NCBI GenBank assembly: GCA_002419585.1
Contig: DIGJ01000009.1
Coordinates: forward strand, 62,001-126,000
Reading direction: 5' to 3'
From: Lachnoclostridium sp. UBA5725
Lineage (GTDB): Bacteria; Bacillota; Clostridia; Lachnospirales; Lachnospiraceae
DNA length: 64,000 bases
In this document: piece by piece, positions 52,046 to 60,708 of the stretch
Position numbering within the stretch: the stretch's first letter is position 1
Layout of the letters: the number at the start of each line of letters is the position of its first letter
Notes under the pieces: model-generated
The model's database searches: none
Told to the model about the DNA's origin: nothing
What the model saw: the letters and a program-made list of their open reading frames with translations, nothing else
Program-made: the position numbers and the translations under genes

Positions 52046-55000
52046 GTGGCATTTAATTATCAGAACGTAAAGAATCCGGAATATTTCAGAGAAAATCGAA
52101 TGGAAGCGCATTCAGATCATAAATTCTATCAATGCTTATCACATGCGATAGAAAAAGAAGAGGATTTTCAAGTATCGTTAAATGGTTTATGGAAGTTTAG
52201 CTATGCAAAAAATATAGAAAGCACAATTCAGGGTTTTGAGAAAAAAGAATATGATTGCAAAGCATGGGATGATATAAAGGTTCCATCTCATATACAGTTG
52301 GAAGGCTATGATAAGCCAATCTATACCAATTGTCCATATCCTTGGGAGGGACATGAAAAGGTAAAACCAGGTCAAATTCCAGTATGGTTTAATCCGGTAG
52401 GTAGTTATGTGAAATATATCACTCTTTCAGAGGATTGGAGCAAGCAAAGAGTATTTATATCGTTCCAGGGAGTGGAAAGCGCAATGGCGCTTTGGTGCAA
52501 TGGCCATTATATCGGATACAGTTCCGATTCGTTCACACCTTCTGAATTTGAGCTCACGCAGCATATTATCACAGGAGAAAATAAAATTGCTGTGCAGGTG
52601 TATAAATGGACGAGTGGTAGCTGGTTGGAGGATCAGGATTTTTTCCGTTTTTCAGGAATTTTCCGCGATGTTTACCTTTACACAATACCAAAGACTCATG
52701 TCTATGACTTAGAAATTAGAGAGAATCTTTCCAAAGATTTTAAGCAAGCTAAGTTGTCTGTAAAACTAAACCTCATCGGAGAAAAACAGGGTTCCGTAGA
52801 GGTGTCAATTTGTAAAAATGAAGAATTAATCGAAAGGCAAGAACAAAAGCTTTTAAAGGATAAAGAGCAAGAAATTCAAGCGTTTATGCTGGAGGTTGAA
52901 AATCCGCTGCTTTGGAGCGCAGAAAAACCAAATCTTTATGATTTGTTGATTACTGTGAAGGATGAAGAAGACCAGATATTAGAAGTGATTCCTCAAAAAG
53001 TAGGGTTCCGAAAATTTGAATTAAAAGATGGCATTATGCTTTTAAATGGAAAACGAATTGTTTTCAATGGCGTCAATCGCCATGAATTTAGCTGCGACAA
53101 TGGAAGAGTTGTATCGGAAGAAGAAATGATAAAAGACATTGTGACCATGAAACAGAATAATATCAATGCCATTCGCACCTGCCATTATCCAGATAGTCAA
53201 AGAATTTATGAGCTATGCGATGAATATGGACTTTATATGATTGCAGAAGCAAATCTGGAGACGCATGGAACGTGGCAGTATTACGAACTTGGGCTGACAG
53301 GATTTGATGAAATACTTCCATGTGATAAACCAGAGTGGCATGATATCGTAATTGACCGTGCAAATTCAATGTATCAGTTACAGAAAAATCATCCGGCAAT
53401 TCTCATTTGGTCTTGTGGAAATGAATCCTTTGGCGGAAAAACCATCTATGATATGTCGGAATTTTTCCGAACAAAGGATAGTAGCCGTCTGGTGCATTAT
53501 GAAGGTGTGAAGCATGACAGAAGATACAATGGAAGCAGTGACATGGAAAGCCAGATGTATCCATCGGTTAAGGATATTGAAGAATTTCTAGCTCAGGACA
53601 AAAGCAAACCATTTATTTGTTGCGAATATACACATGCGATGGGAAATTCAAACGGAGCCATGCATAAGTACACCGATTTGGCAGAACGTGAGCCATCCTA
53701 TCAGGGTGGTTTTATCTGGGACTATATTGATCAGGTAATTCGAAAAAAAGATCGATTTGGGAACGATGATTTGGCATACGGTGGCGATTTTGATGATAGA
53801 CCAAGTGATTATGATTTTTGTGGAAACGGAATCGTCACGGGGGATAGACATCTGTCACCAAAAATGCAGGAGGTCAAGTTCAATTATCAAACCGTACGAA
53901 TACTGGTAGAAAAGAATCGTGTTTTTGTGAAAAATCTAAACTTGTTTGTGAATACTAAAGAGTATGACTGTGTTGTTCATCTTCATAGAGATGGGAAACT
54001 GGTACACCAGAGTAAAATTAAAACCGATGTAGAACCACTGTCAGAAGCGTATTATGATTTGTGTATTCCTAAACAGATACATGCGGGAGAGTATTGTATT
54101 ACCGTATCGTTTGTTTTAAAAGAGGATACGCTATGGGCAAAAATTGGGCATGAAGTTGCGTTTGGACAAGGAATTTATGAAGTCAAAGAAAGCAACGCAG
54201 CCTGCATTCAAAAGCTCGTACCTGTAAAGTTGAAAGTAACAGAAAGCAACAATGCAATTGGGGTACAAGGAGAGAATTTTGAAGTTCTGTTTTCGATTGC
54301 CAATGGGGGTATGACCTCCTACGTATATGGGGGCACTGAAATGCTAAAGGCAATCCCGAAACCGAATTTCTGGCGCGCACCAACTTCAAATGATGTGGGA
54401 AATCGTATGTCAGCGCGCTATGGACAGTGGAAGCTTGCAAGTATGTATCTCAACCATAATAAAGGAAATCTATTTGACTATGTAAAAAATCCAATTCTTA
54501 CAAGAAAAGATCAATCTATACTGGTAACGTATACCTATTATATGCCAACCATACCGGAAAGTAGTTGCGAGCTAAGTTATGAAGTGTTTTGTGATGGAAC
54601 GGTTGAAACAAAGCTTACCTATGATCCAGTCGAGGAATTAAAAGATATGCCGGAATTTGGGGTGATATTTAAACTGAGCGCGGATTATGAGCATTTGGAA
54701 TGGTATGGAAATGGCCCGGAAGAAACATACCAGGATCGCCAAATGGGTGCAAAACTTGGAGTTTATCAAAATCTTGTAAAGGATAATATAGCCAAGTATC
54801 TGGTGCCACAGGAATGTGGAAATAAAACACAGGTACGTTATGCAAAAGTATTGAACCATCGAGGCAGGGGATTATTATTTAGTGGTGATAAGATGAATTT
54901 TTCTGCACTTCCATATTCACCTCATGAATTGGAAAATGCAATGCACCATTATGAACTGCCACCAATTAATTATACCTATGTACGCGCATCGCTTCAGCAA

Positions 55001-55108
55001 ATGGGTGTAGGTGGAGATGACAGCTGGGGATCTCGAACACAGGATGAGTTTCTAATTGCTGCGAATAAAAAACTTAAGTTTGTATTTCGTTTTAAAGGAA
55101 TATGTTAA
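52046..55108 (+). CDS. lacZ: Beta-galactosidase, GH2 (LacZ type)
   Basis: 1020-aa cytoplasmic GH2 enzyme with sugar-binding jelly roll, immunoglobulin-like domains, TIM barrel and C-terminal beta-galactosidase small chain. Acid/base E460 (WSCGNES) and nucleophile E527 (ICCEYTHAMG) are present, as are VNRHEF and the terminal-domain EWYGNGPEETYQDR. I choose the GTG at 52046: AAAGGAGGA lies seven bases upstream and the product begins M-AFNYQNVKNPEYFRENR, the usual N-terminus; the frame extends 23 codons further from an ATG with no site. A hairpin with a T-rich tail follows. Confidence 0.9.
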   Translation: MAFNYQNVKNPEYFRENRMEAHSDHKFYQCLSHAIEKEEDFQVSLNGLWKFSYAKNIESTIQGFEKKEYDCKAWDDIKVPSHIQLEGYDKPIYTNCPYPWEGHEKVKPGQIPVWFNPVGSYVKYITLSEDWSKQRVFISFQGVESAMALWCNGHYIGYSSDSFTPSEFELTQHIITGENKIAVQVYKWTSGSWLEDQDFFRFSGIFRDVYLYTIPKTHVYDLEIRENLSKDFKQAKLSVKLNLIGEKQGSVEVSICKNEELIERQEQKLLKDKEQEIQAFMLEVENPLLWSAEKPNLYDLLITVKDEEDQILEVIPQKVGFRKFELKDGIMLLNGKRIVFNGVNRHEFSCDNGRVVSEEEMIKDIVTMKQNNINAIRTCHYPDSQRIYELCDEYGLYMIAEANLETHGTWQYYELGLTGFDEILPCDKPEWHDIVIDRANSMYQLQKNHPAILIWSCGNESFGGKTIYDMSEFFRTKDSSRLVHYEGVKHDRRYNGSSDMESQMYPSVKDIEEFLAQDKSKPFICCEYTHAMGNSNGAMHKYTDLAEREPSYQGGFIWDYIDQVIRKKDRFGNDDLAYGGDFDDRPSDYDFCGNGIVTGDRHLSPKMQEVKFNYQTVRILVEKNRVFVKNLNLFVNTKEYDCVVHLHRDGKLVHQSKIKTDVEPLSEAYYDLCIPKQIHAGEYCITVSFVLKEDTLWAKIGHEVAFGQGIYEVKESNAACIQKLVPVKLKVTESNNAIGVQGENFEVLFSIANGGMTSYVYGGTEMLKAIPKPNFWRAPTSNDVGNRMSARYGQWKLASMYLNHNKGNLFDYVKNPILTRKDQSILVTYTYYMPTIPESSCELSYEVFCDGTVETKLTYDPVEELKDMPEFGVIFKLSADYEHLEWYGNGPEETYQDRQMGAKLGVYQNLVKDNIAKYLVPQECGNKTQVRYAKVLNHRGRGLLFSGDKMNFSALPYSPHELENAMHHYELPPINYTYVRASLQQMGVGGDDSWGSRTQDEFLIAANKKLKFVFRFKGIC

Positions 55109-55130
55109 TAAAAATAGGGCATTTTGTAGA

Positions 55131-55165
55131 AGAGGGGATTTTCCAAAGGGAATCCTCTCTTTCTC
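55131..55165 (+). terminator. Terminator after the GH2 gene
   Basis: AGAGGGGATT (55131-55140) pairs with AATCCTCTCT (55151-55160, one G-T pair), followed by a pyrimidine-rich tail. Confidence 0.55.
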
Positions 55166-55180
55166 TAAATATCAAGTGGG

Positions 55181-55190
55181 CAATCGGTTG
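55181..55190. promoter_or_regulatory. Upstream LacI-type operator, possible looping partner
   Basis: CAATCGGTTG, the exact complement of the CAACCGATTG box at 55309-55318 and 128 bases from it. It lies upstream of the transporter promoter. Confidence 0.6.
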
Positions 55191-55267
55191 TACAAAAAGA
55201 AAATACGTAAAGTCACATTTGTTAAATATGCACAAATAAATCCCTGCAAAACTATACAAATGATGCA

Positions 55268-55318
55268 TTGACGATAATACAAGCGGGTAGTATACTAAGA
55301 ACACAGAACAACCGATTG
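55268..55318 (+). promoter_or_regulatory. Promoter and operator of the galacto-oligosaccharide transporter
   Basis: TTGACG (55268-55273), 17 bases, TATACT (55291-55296), then CAACCGATTG at 55309-55318, just downstream of the start site. The box is identical to the one at the GH2 promoter. Confidence 0.72.
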
Positions 55319-55374
55319 CGCAAAGGTTGCTCACAAGAAGGAAACATAAAACAATATAATGTGGAGGATTTTTT

Positions 55375-56703
55375 ATGAAGAAAAAACTTTTATGTGCCGT
55401 ATTAACAGTGGCGATGGTATCATCTATGTTAGCAGGATGTGGAAGTACAAATAAGACGGAATCAACGGATACAAGCAAAAGCACCGAGGCCGAAGGCAGC
55501 AGTGCGGATAATAATACATTAACCGTTTGGTGCTGGGATCCAGCATTCAACATGAACGCAATGGAAAAAGCGGAAGCAATTTATCAGAAAGAAAACCCTG
55601 ATTTCAAATTAAATATTGTGGAGACTCCTTGGGAAGATGTTCAGACAAAACTTACAACAGCAGCAACTTCTGGTCAGCTTGATACATTACCAGATATTCT
55701 ATTAATGCAGGATAATGCCTTCCAGAAAAATGTAATTAGCTACCCAGATGCGTTTACAGATTTGACAGGTTCAGCGGTTGATTACACACAGTTTGCTGAA
55801 GGTAAAACAGGTTTCTCTACGGTAGATGGAAAGAATTATGGCGTGCCTTTTGATAATGGCGCTGTAATTGCTTGCTACAGAACCGATATCTTAGAGCAGG
55901 CAGGTTATTCAATCGATGATTTTACAGATATTACATTTAGTGATTATCTGGAAAAAGGTAAAGTTGTTTTGGAAAAGACCGGAAAACCATTACTTTCTTG
56001 TATCGCTGGTGAATCCGATGTTATCGTTATGATGCTTCAGTCAGCAGGTGGTAGCTTCTTTGATGAAAGTGGAAAAGCCAACATTGTAAACAATGATATT
56101 TTAAAAGAAGTTATGACAACATACCAGAAAATGGTAGAAGCTGGCGTTTTAGTTGAAGTAAACGATTGGGATCAATATATTGCAACTATTAACAATGGAA
56201 CCGTAGCAAGTGCTGTAAACGGTTGTTGGATTATGGCTTCTGTACAAGGAGCACAAGATCAGGCTGGTAAATGGGATATCACCAATATGCCAAGACTTGA
56301 CAGTGCGGCAACTGCAACAAACTATGCAAACCAGGGTGGTTCTAGCTGGGCAGTAACATCAAACTGTAAAAACGTAGATCTTGCAACGGATTTCTTATCA
56401 AAAACCTTTGCTGGAAGTACAGAACTTTATGATCAGATTCTTGAAACAGGTGCAGTTGCTACTTATCTTCCAGCAGGAGATAGTGATGCATATGGGAAAA
56501 CAAACGATTTCTTTAGTGGAAAACCGGTTTACTCTAAGATCGTAGAGTACGCTGGAAAGATTCCTGCATGTGGTACTGGTGTTTATTTCTATGAAGCGCG
56601 TGATGCAGTAGCAACAGCTATTACGAATATTATTGGTGGAAGCGATATTAATACAGAATTACAAACTGCAGAGGACACCGTAAACTTTACAATGGGTCAA
56701 TAA
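55375..56703 (+). CDS. Sugar ABC transporter binding lipoprotein (galactan locus)
   Basis: 442-aa extracellular binding protein (family 1) with lipobox MLAGC (C22) and a Ser/Thr-rich linker. The mature part has TVWCWDPAFNMNAMEKAEAIYQKENP (in parts), TLPDILLMQDNAFQ, YGVPFDNGAVIACYRTDIL and NQGGSSWAV, typical of oligosaccharide binders. The ribosome site is TGGAGGA. Context (GH2, GH42, GH53 and shared operators) points to beta-1,4-galacto-oligosaccharides as ligand. A stem-loop follows. Confidence 0.87.
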   Translation: MKKKLLCAVLTVAMVSSMLAGCGSTNKTESTDTSKSTEAEGSSADNNTLTVWCWDPAFNMNAMEKAEAIYQKENPDFKLNIVETPWEDVQTKLTTAATSGQLDTLPDILLMQDNAFQKNVISYPDAFTDLTGSAVDYTQFAEGKTGFSTVDGKNYGVPFDNGAVIACYRTDILEQAGYSIDDFTDITFSDYLEKGKVVLEKTGKPLLSCIAGESDVIVMMLQSAGGSFFDESGKANIVNNDILKEVMTTYQKMVEAGVLVEVNDWDQYIATINNGTVASAVNGCWIMASVQGAQDQAGKWDITNMPRLDSAATATNYANQGGSSWAVTSNCKNVDLATDFLSKTFAGSTELYDQILETGAVATYLPAGDSDAYGKTNDFFSGKPVYSKIVEYAGKIPACGTGVYFYEARDAVATAITNIIGGSDINTELQTAEDTVNFTMGQ

Positions 56704-56754
56704 TAGGATGTTTCGAAGAGATATTTCGAAGATAACATGATTTAATTGATAAAT

Positions 56755-56789
56755 ATGGGGGATTGCTTGTTCAACAGGTTATTCCCCAT
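56755..56789. terminator. Intercistronic stem-loop after the binding-protein gene
   Basis: ATGGGGGAT pairs with ATTCCCCAT (one G-T pair) around a 17-base loop; no strong T-run. It separates the binding protein from the permeases, as at 4964 and 16057. Confidence 0.55.
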
Positions 56790-56844
56790 TGTTATCAAAA
56801 AATGGCTGCAAAGGCAGGCAATTTACTTATAAGGAGGTAGTCGG

Positions 56845-57738
56845 GTGAACGGACGCAAGAAAAAAATAACTCTGGCTAAGAAACACAATTTAACTGGTTG
56901 GGCATTCCTAGTTCCTGCCACTTTGTTGATTGTAGTCATGAGCTTTCTTCCAATGATTAAAGCATTTGTTCTATCGTTAAAAACCGGAATTGGTGTAACG
57001 ATGAAGTGGGCTGGATTTTTGAATTATATAAGAATGTTTAAGGATACTGTTTTTATGCAGGCCTTAAAAAACAACTTTATATATTTAATCATTCAGGTTC
57101 CAATCATGTTAATCTTAGCATTAATCCTGGCATCAATGCTAAACAATAAGGATTTGAAATTTAAAGGATTTTTCCGAACAGCAATATTTCTCCCATGTGC
57201 CACTTCGTTGGTTTCCTATGCGATTATCTTTCGTTCTTTATTTGCAGTCGATGGACTCGTAAATACTATTTTAATCAAATTCGGGTTCCTACATACTGGT
57301 TACAATTTTCTGGGCCATGCAACCAGTGCCCGAATTATTATTATTATTGCTTTGATATGGAGATGGACAGGATACAATATGGTATTTTATCTATCAGGGC
57401 TTCAAAATATTGACTATTCTGTTTATGAAGCGGCTAAAATTGATGGAGCATCACCGTTTCAGACCTTTTGGAAAATTACAGCTCCACTATTAAAACCAAC
57501 TATTTTATTGACTACAATTATGTCAACAAATGGTACATTGCAGTTATTTGATGAGTCTGTAAACCTGACAAATGGTGGACCTGCAAATGCGACAATTACA
57601 ATGTCCCATTATATATATAATACATCGTTTAAGTATGTGCCAAACTTTGGATATTCGGCAGCAATGTCTTATCTAATCCTTATATTGGTAGCCGTCTTGG
57701 CATTTGTCCAAATGAGAGTAGGTGATAAACGTGACTAA
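56845..57738 (+). CDS. Sugar ABC transporter permease (MalF type, galactan locus)
   Basis: 297-aa permease with six helices and the ATPase-docking loop YEAAKIDGASPFQTFWKI near residue 195. The start is a GTG behind AAGGAGGTAG. The end overlaps the second permease by eight bases. Together with the binding protein at 55375 it forms the importer; no ATPase gene is present, so a shared MsmX-like ATPase is expected. Confidence 0.87.
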   Translation: MNGRKKKITLAKKHNLTGWAFLVPATLLIVVMSFLPMIKAFVLSLKTGIGVTMKWAGFLNYIRMFKDTVFMQALKNNFIYLIIQVPIMLILALILASMLNNKDLKFKGFFRTAIFLPCATSLVSYAIIFRSLFAVDGLVNTILIKFGFLHTGYNFLGHATSARIIIIIALIWRWTGYNMVFYLSGLQNIDYSVYEAAKIDGASPFQTFWKITAPLLKPTILLTTIMSTNGTLQLFDESVNLTNGGPANATITMSHYIYNTSFKYVPNFGYSAAMSYLILILVAVLAFVQMRVGDKRD

Positions 57739-58579
57739 CAAGAAAAATAATAGCGTTACTTTAAAAATGAGAAAACGAGTACGAAGTGCAGGAAGATATA
57801 CCTTTTTAAGTATCATTTCCTTGTTATCAATTTTTCCACTTTACTATATGGCCTGTGCTGCTACCAATATGAGTGTAGATGTCATTCGTGGAAAGTTGAT
57901 TCCTGGTACTTACGTGATTGAAAATTTTAAAAATTTACTAGCGGCACAGAACGTTGCCTCTGCTATGTTTAATTCATTCAAATATGCAACCATTTGTACG
58001 TTAGTATCACTGGTTATCTGTTCTTTAGCAGGCTATGGATTTGAGATTTATCATGATAAAGCAAAAGATACTATTTTTTCTGTTTTGTTATTGGCAATGA
58101 TGGTGCCATTTGCAGCAACGATGATACCGTTATTCCAGATGTTTTCCAGTGCAAATTTACTGAATACTACGATGGGATTTATACTACCATCCATTTCAAC
58201 GCCGTTCCTAATCATGATGTTTCGACAGAGTGCTCGCTCCTTTCCTCATGATTTGATTGAAGCGGCAAGAATTGATGGTGTAACAGAAGTGGGTATTTTC
58301 TTTAAAATGTTTTTTCCTACGATGAAATCCACATATGCGGCGGCAATGACCATCACGTTTATGAATGCATGGAACAATTATCTGTGGCCAAAGGTAATTA
58401 TGATGGATGACAAAAGTATTACCATGCCGATGTTAATCGCCAATTTAACAAGTGGCTATACCACCGATTACGGCAGCTTAATGCTGGGTGTATTTATGTG
58501 CACTATCCCTACCGTTATTGTTTTCTTCGTTTTACAAAAGAGCTTTGCAAATGGTATTACGGGCGCAGTAAAGGGATAA
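57731..58579 (+). CDS. Sugar ABC transporter permease (MalG type, galactan locus)
   Basis: 282-aa permease with six helices, the EAARIDGVTEVGIFFKMFFP docking loop and the MalG-like end SFANGITGAVKG. I choose the GTG at 57731 because AGGTGA lies six bases ahead; an alternative GTG is at 57722. Translation is coupled to the preceding permease. Confidence 0.85.
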   Translation: MTNKKNNSVTLKMRKRVRSAGRYTFLSIISLLSIFPLYYMACAATNMSVDVIRGKLIPGTYVIENFKNLLAAQNVASAMFNSFKYATICTLVSLVICSLAGYGFEIYHDKAKDTIFSVLLLAMMVPFAATMIPLFQMFSSANLLNTTMGFILPSISTPFLIMMFRQSARSFPHDLIEAARIDGVTEVGIFFKMFFPTMKSTYAAAMTITFMNAWNNYLWPKVIMMDDKSITMPMLIANLTSGYTTDYGSLMLGVFMCTIPTVIVFFVLQKSFANGITGAVKG

Positions 58580-58620
58580 AGAATAATTGAATGAATATAT
58601 ATAAAAAGGAGTTTTAATGA

Positions 58621-60468
58621 ATGGATAAATTTGTAGTTAATATCATCCATCGTCCGGAGATGGTTCCTGAATATGCTGAGAAAGTAACTGGACATGGGAA
58701 AGAGGAAGACATCAGCAGAAAAGCCTTGTTGACAGAGTCTTTGGATATCTTTAAAACACAGCAGGAAATTGCGCATAAAAATGGACTAAAGACCACAATT
58801 CAGATGACATACGCAAGTCTTTTCAATAAAGAAGCGGTAGAATTAGCAAAAAAAGATCATGAACAGTATGGAGATGAGATTGCACTTTCTTTGTTAGGAC
58901 TTCCTTGCAAAGAATTTCGTGAGAAATATAAAACCAAAGATTTCTGTATTTGGATGTTTTCGATGGAAGACAAAAAATCGATTGTCAATGATGTATTTCA
59001 AAAATTTTATGAGTGCTTTGGCGAATATCCAGAATCGACGGGTTCTTATTATATGGATGCAGAGCTGATTAATTATATCAAGGAACAATATCCGATGGTA
59101 AAATGTGCCGTTGCAACTTGCTTTGAGGAAGGTCCAAAAGCATATCATACCTGTAATAATTCATGGTATACCTTTATGGATGGCGGTCCATGGGCACCTT
59201 GGATTCCATCCAAGCAAAATGTACATGCGCCTGCAGCAGACGAGGCAGAAGACAGTGGAATTGTAGCAATTCCTCATTTATCAAGGGATCTGCTTGCGTG
59301 TTATGATGGAAATGGTTCTAACTTTGGAACACATCCACAGAATGTTCTTCGTGGTATGATTTATCAGGATGATGAATTTCCGTATTTATATAACCTGATA
59401 GACCAGTATCGTCACTTGGAAAAATACAATAATGGCTATGCATATAACATGATGTTTGTTGGGCCTGGTTGGATGAATAAGATGGGACGCTGGGAAGCTC
59501 CTTATGAATTACTTTTAAAGTCCTACGAAGAAGGCATGGCTTATTATGGAAATCTCAAAAAAGAAGGCCAGCTAGACGATATGACAATGGCTGAGTTTGC
59601 GGATTATTACCGACAGAAAAAGACCTATACGGAACCAGAATGTGCTCTTTGGAAAGATATTCTCTATGGTTCGGATAAACAATTATTTTGGTATTGTGAC
59701 CCATACTTAAGAGCCTGTGTGAATATGGACCAAGGTGGTGCAATCGTAGATCTTCGACCTTATGCAGCAAAGCTTAATTGGCCAGTTGGTATTGGGACAA
59801 AACATGTAACGGATGCCTCTTATCCATTTTTAATTCAAGAAAAGTATCGTGCGGGATATTTCACGCATTATGCGGGAGAAGGAACGATTCGTAGTGCAAA
59901 ACTAACTTACCAGGGAGAAGAAGTGGATCTATGCTTGTGTAGGACCAAGGCGGAATTTTCGGAAGAATTCATAGAAGATGGAAAGAAAACCAGAATTCTT
60001 ACACTGAAACCAGTGGATATTGAATTTAGTGATTTGACTGTAAAATTGCAAACCAAGATTTTGTTTGAGGAAGGTAGTTCTGATATAAAGATGGAACGAC
60101 ACATCCTGGAAATGAGCAACCCTCAGGCAGAAGTCGGCATTCATGAATACATGGTAGCATGCTATGGAACAACCGAGTATGCAGAAGATATGACACATAT
60201 TACCTTAAGCTGTACCGACGGCAGCGAAAACAGAGAAATTAAGTATGCATATAAGTGTAGGGAGGAAGAAATGGCTGGTGCAGTGGAAGTATCCGCTGTG
60301 ATTCCTGAGATTGAAACAAGAGTAAGCCTTGCTTCAAAAAATGAAGGGGCGGTTGGATATATAAAGGAAGGCTATGCGTTCTCTCCTATGTTTACACTCG
60401 GGTTTACATCTACATTAAAGGATAAGGAGGTATTTACAACATGGCTCAAGCTGGAAAAGGCAAATTAA
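58621..60468 (+). CDS. Unrecognised 615-aa protein of the galactan operon
   Basis: 615-aa cytoplasmic protein (no signal peptide, no membrane helix) that I cannot assign with confidence. The N-terminal 330 residues look like an alpha/beta barrel of the polysaccharide-deacetylase/GH57 kind: VNIIHRPEMVPEYAEKV, the helix-turn GSYYMDAELINYIKEQYPMVKCAVATCFEEG in parts, and an H-rich segment VAIPHLSRDLLACYDGNG. The C-terminal 250 residues appear all-beta, as in carbohydrate-active enzymes. AAAGGAG supports the ATG. It lies between the galacto-oligosaccharide importer and the GH53 galactanase, so an intracellular role on galactan-derived sugars is inferred. DUF3863/DUF3864-type proteins are the nearest memory match, unverified. 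Confidence 0.6.
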   Translation: MDKFVVNIIHRPEMVPEYAEKVTGHGKEEDISRKALLTESLDIFKTQQEIAHKNGLKTTIQMTYASLFNKEAVELAKKDHEQYGDEIALSLLGLPCKEFREKYKTKDFCIWMFSMEDKKSIVNDVFQKFYECFGEYPESTGSYYMDAELINYIKEQYPMVKCAVATCFEEGPKAYHTCNNSWYTFMDGGPWAPWIPSKQNVHAPAADEAEDSGIVAIPHLSRDLLACYDGNGSNFGTHPQNVLRGMIYQDDEFPYLYNLIDQYRHLEKYNNGYAYNMMFVGPGWMNKMGRWEAPYELLLKSYEEGMAYYGNLKKEGQLDDMTMAEFADYYRQKKTYTEPECALWKDILYGSDKQLFWYCDPYLRACVNMDQGGAIVDLRPYAAKLNWPVGIGTKHVTDASYPFLIQEKYRAGYFTHYAGEGTIRSAKLTYQGEEVDLCLCRTKAEFSEEFIEDGKKTRILTLKPVDIEFSDLTVKLQTKILFEEGSSDIKMERHILEMSNPQAEVGIHEYMVACYGTTEYAEDMTHITLSCTDGSENREIKYAYKCREEEMAGAVEVSAVIPEIETRVSLASKNEGAVGYIKEGYAFSPMFTLGFTSTLKDKEVFTTWLKLEKAN

Positions 60469-60656
60469 ATTATCGGTGTCCTTCCTGTTTCATGAGAGAT
60501 TTAGATATCGATATGTTTTATGATGAAGATAAGAAAGAATACTATTGCATACGATGCCAGTATACAGGATCGGAAGAAGATGTTCTGGAAAAAAACCAGA
60601 TGGCAAGATTCCGGTATCGTAGTATGATGAAACGAATTACGGAATTTAAAGATTAA
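60441..60656 (+). CDS. Small zinc-ribbon protein
   Basis: 71-aa protein with two CxxC knuckles (CPSC at 13-16 and CIRC at 36-39), an acidic loop (FYDEDKKEYY) and a basic C-terminal helix (MARFRYRSMMKRITEF). AAGGAGG lies ten bases before the ATG, inside the upstream gene, and the two genes overlap by 28 bases. Zinc ribbons of this size bind nucleic acid or protein; why one is translated from within a galactan operon is unknown. Confidence 0.72.
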   Translation: MAQAGKGKLNYRCPSCFMRDLDIDMFYDEDKKEYYCIRCQYTGSEEDVLEKNQMARFRYRSMMKRITEFKD

Positions 60657-60708
60657 TAAAAAAAGAACAATAATATAGTCTGTGATGAAAGGCAGCAAAG
60701 GAGAGCGT

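Noticed and set aside
55092..55553. 153-codon minus-strand ORF over the transporter control region
   Set aside because: It overlaps the promoter, both operators and the start of the binding-protein gene, and shows no family features.
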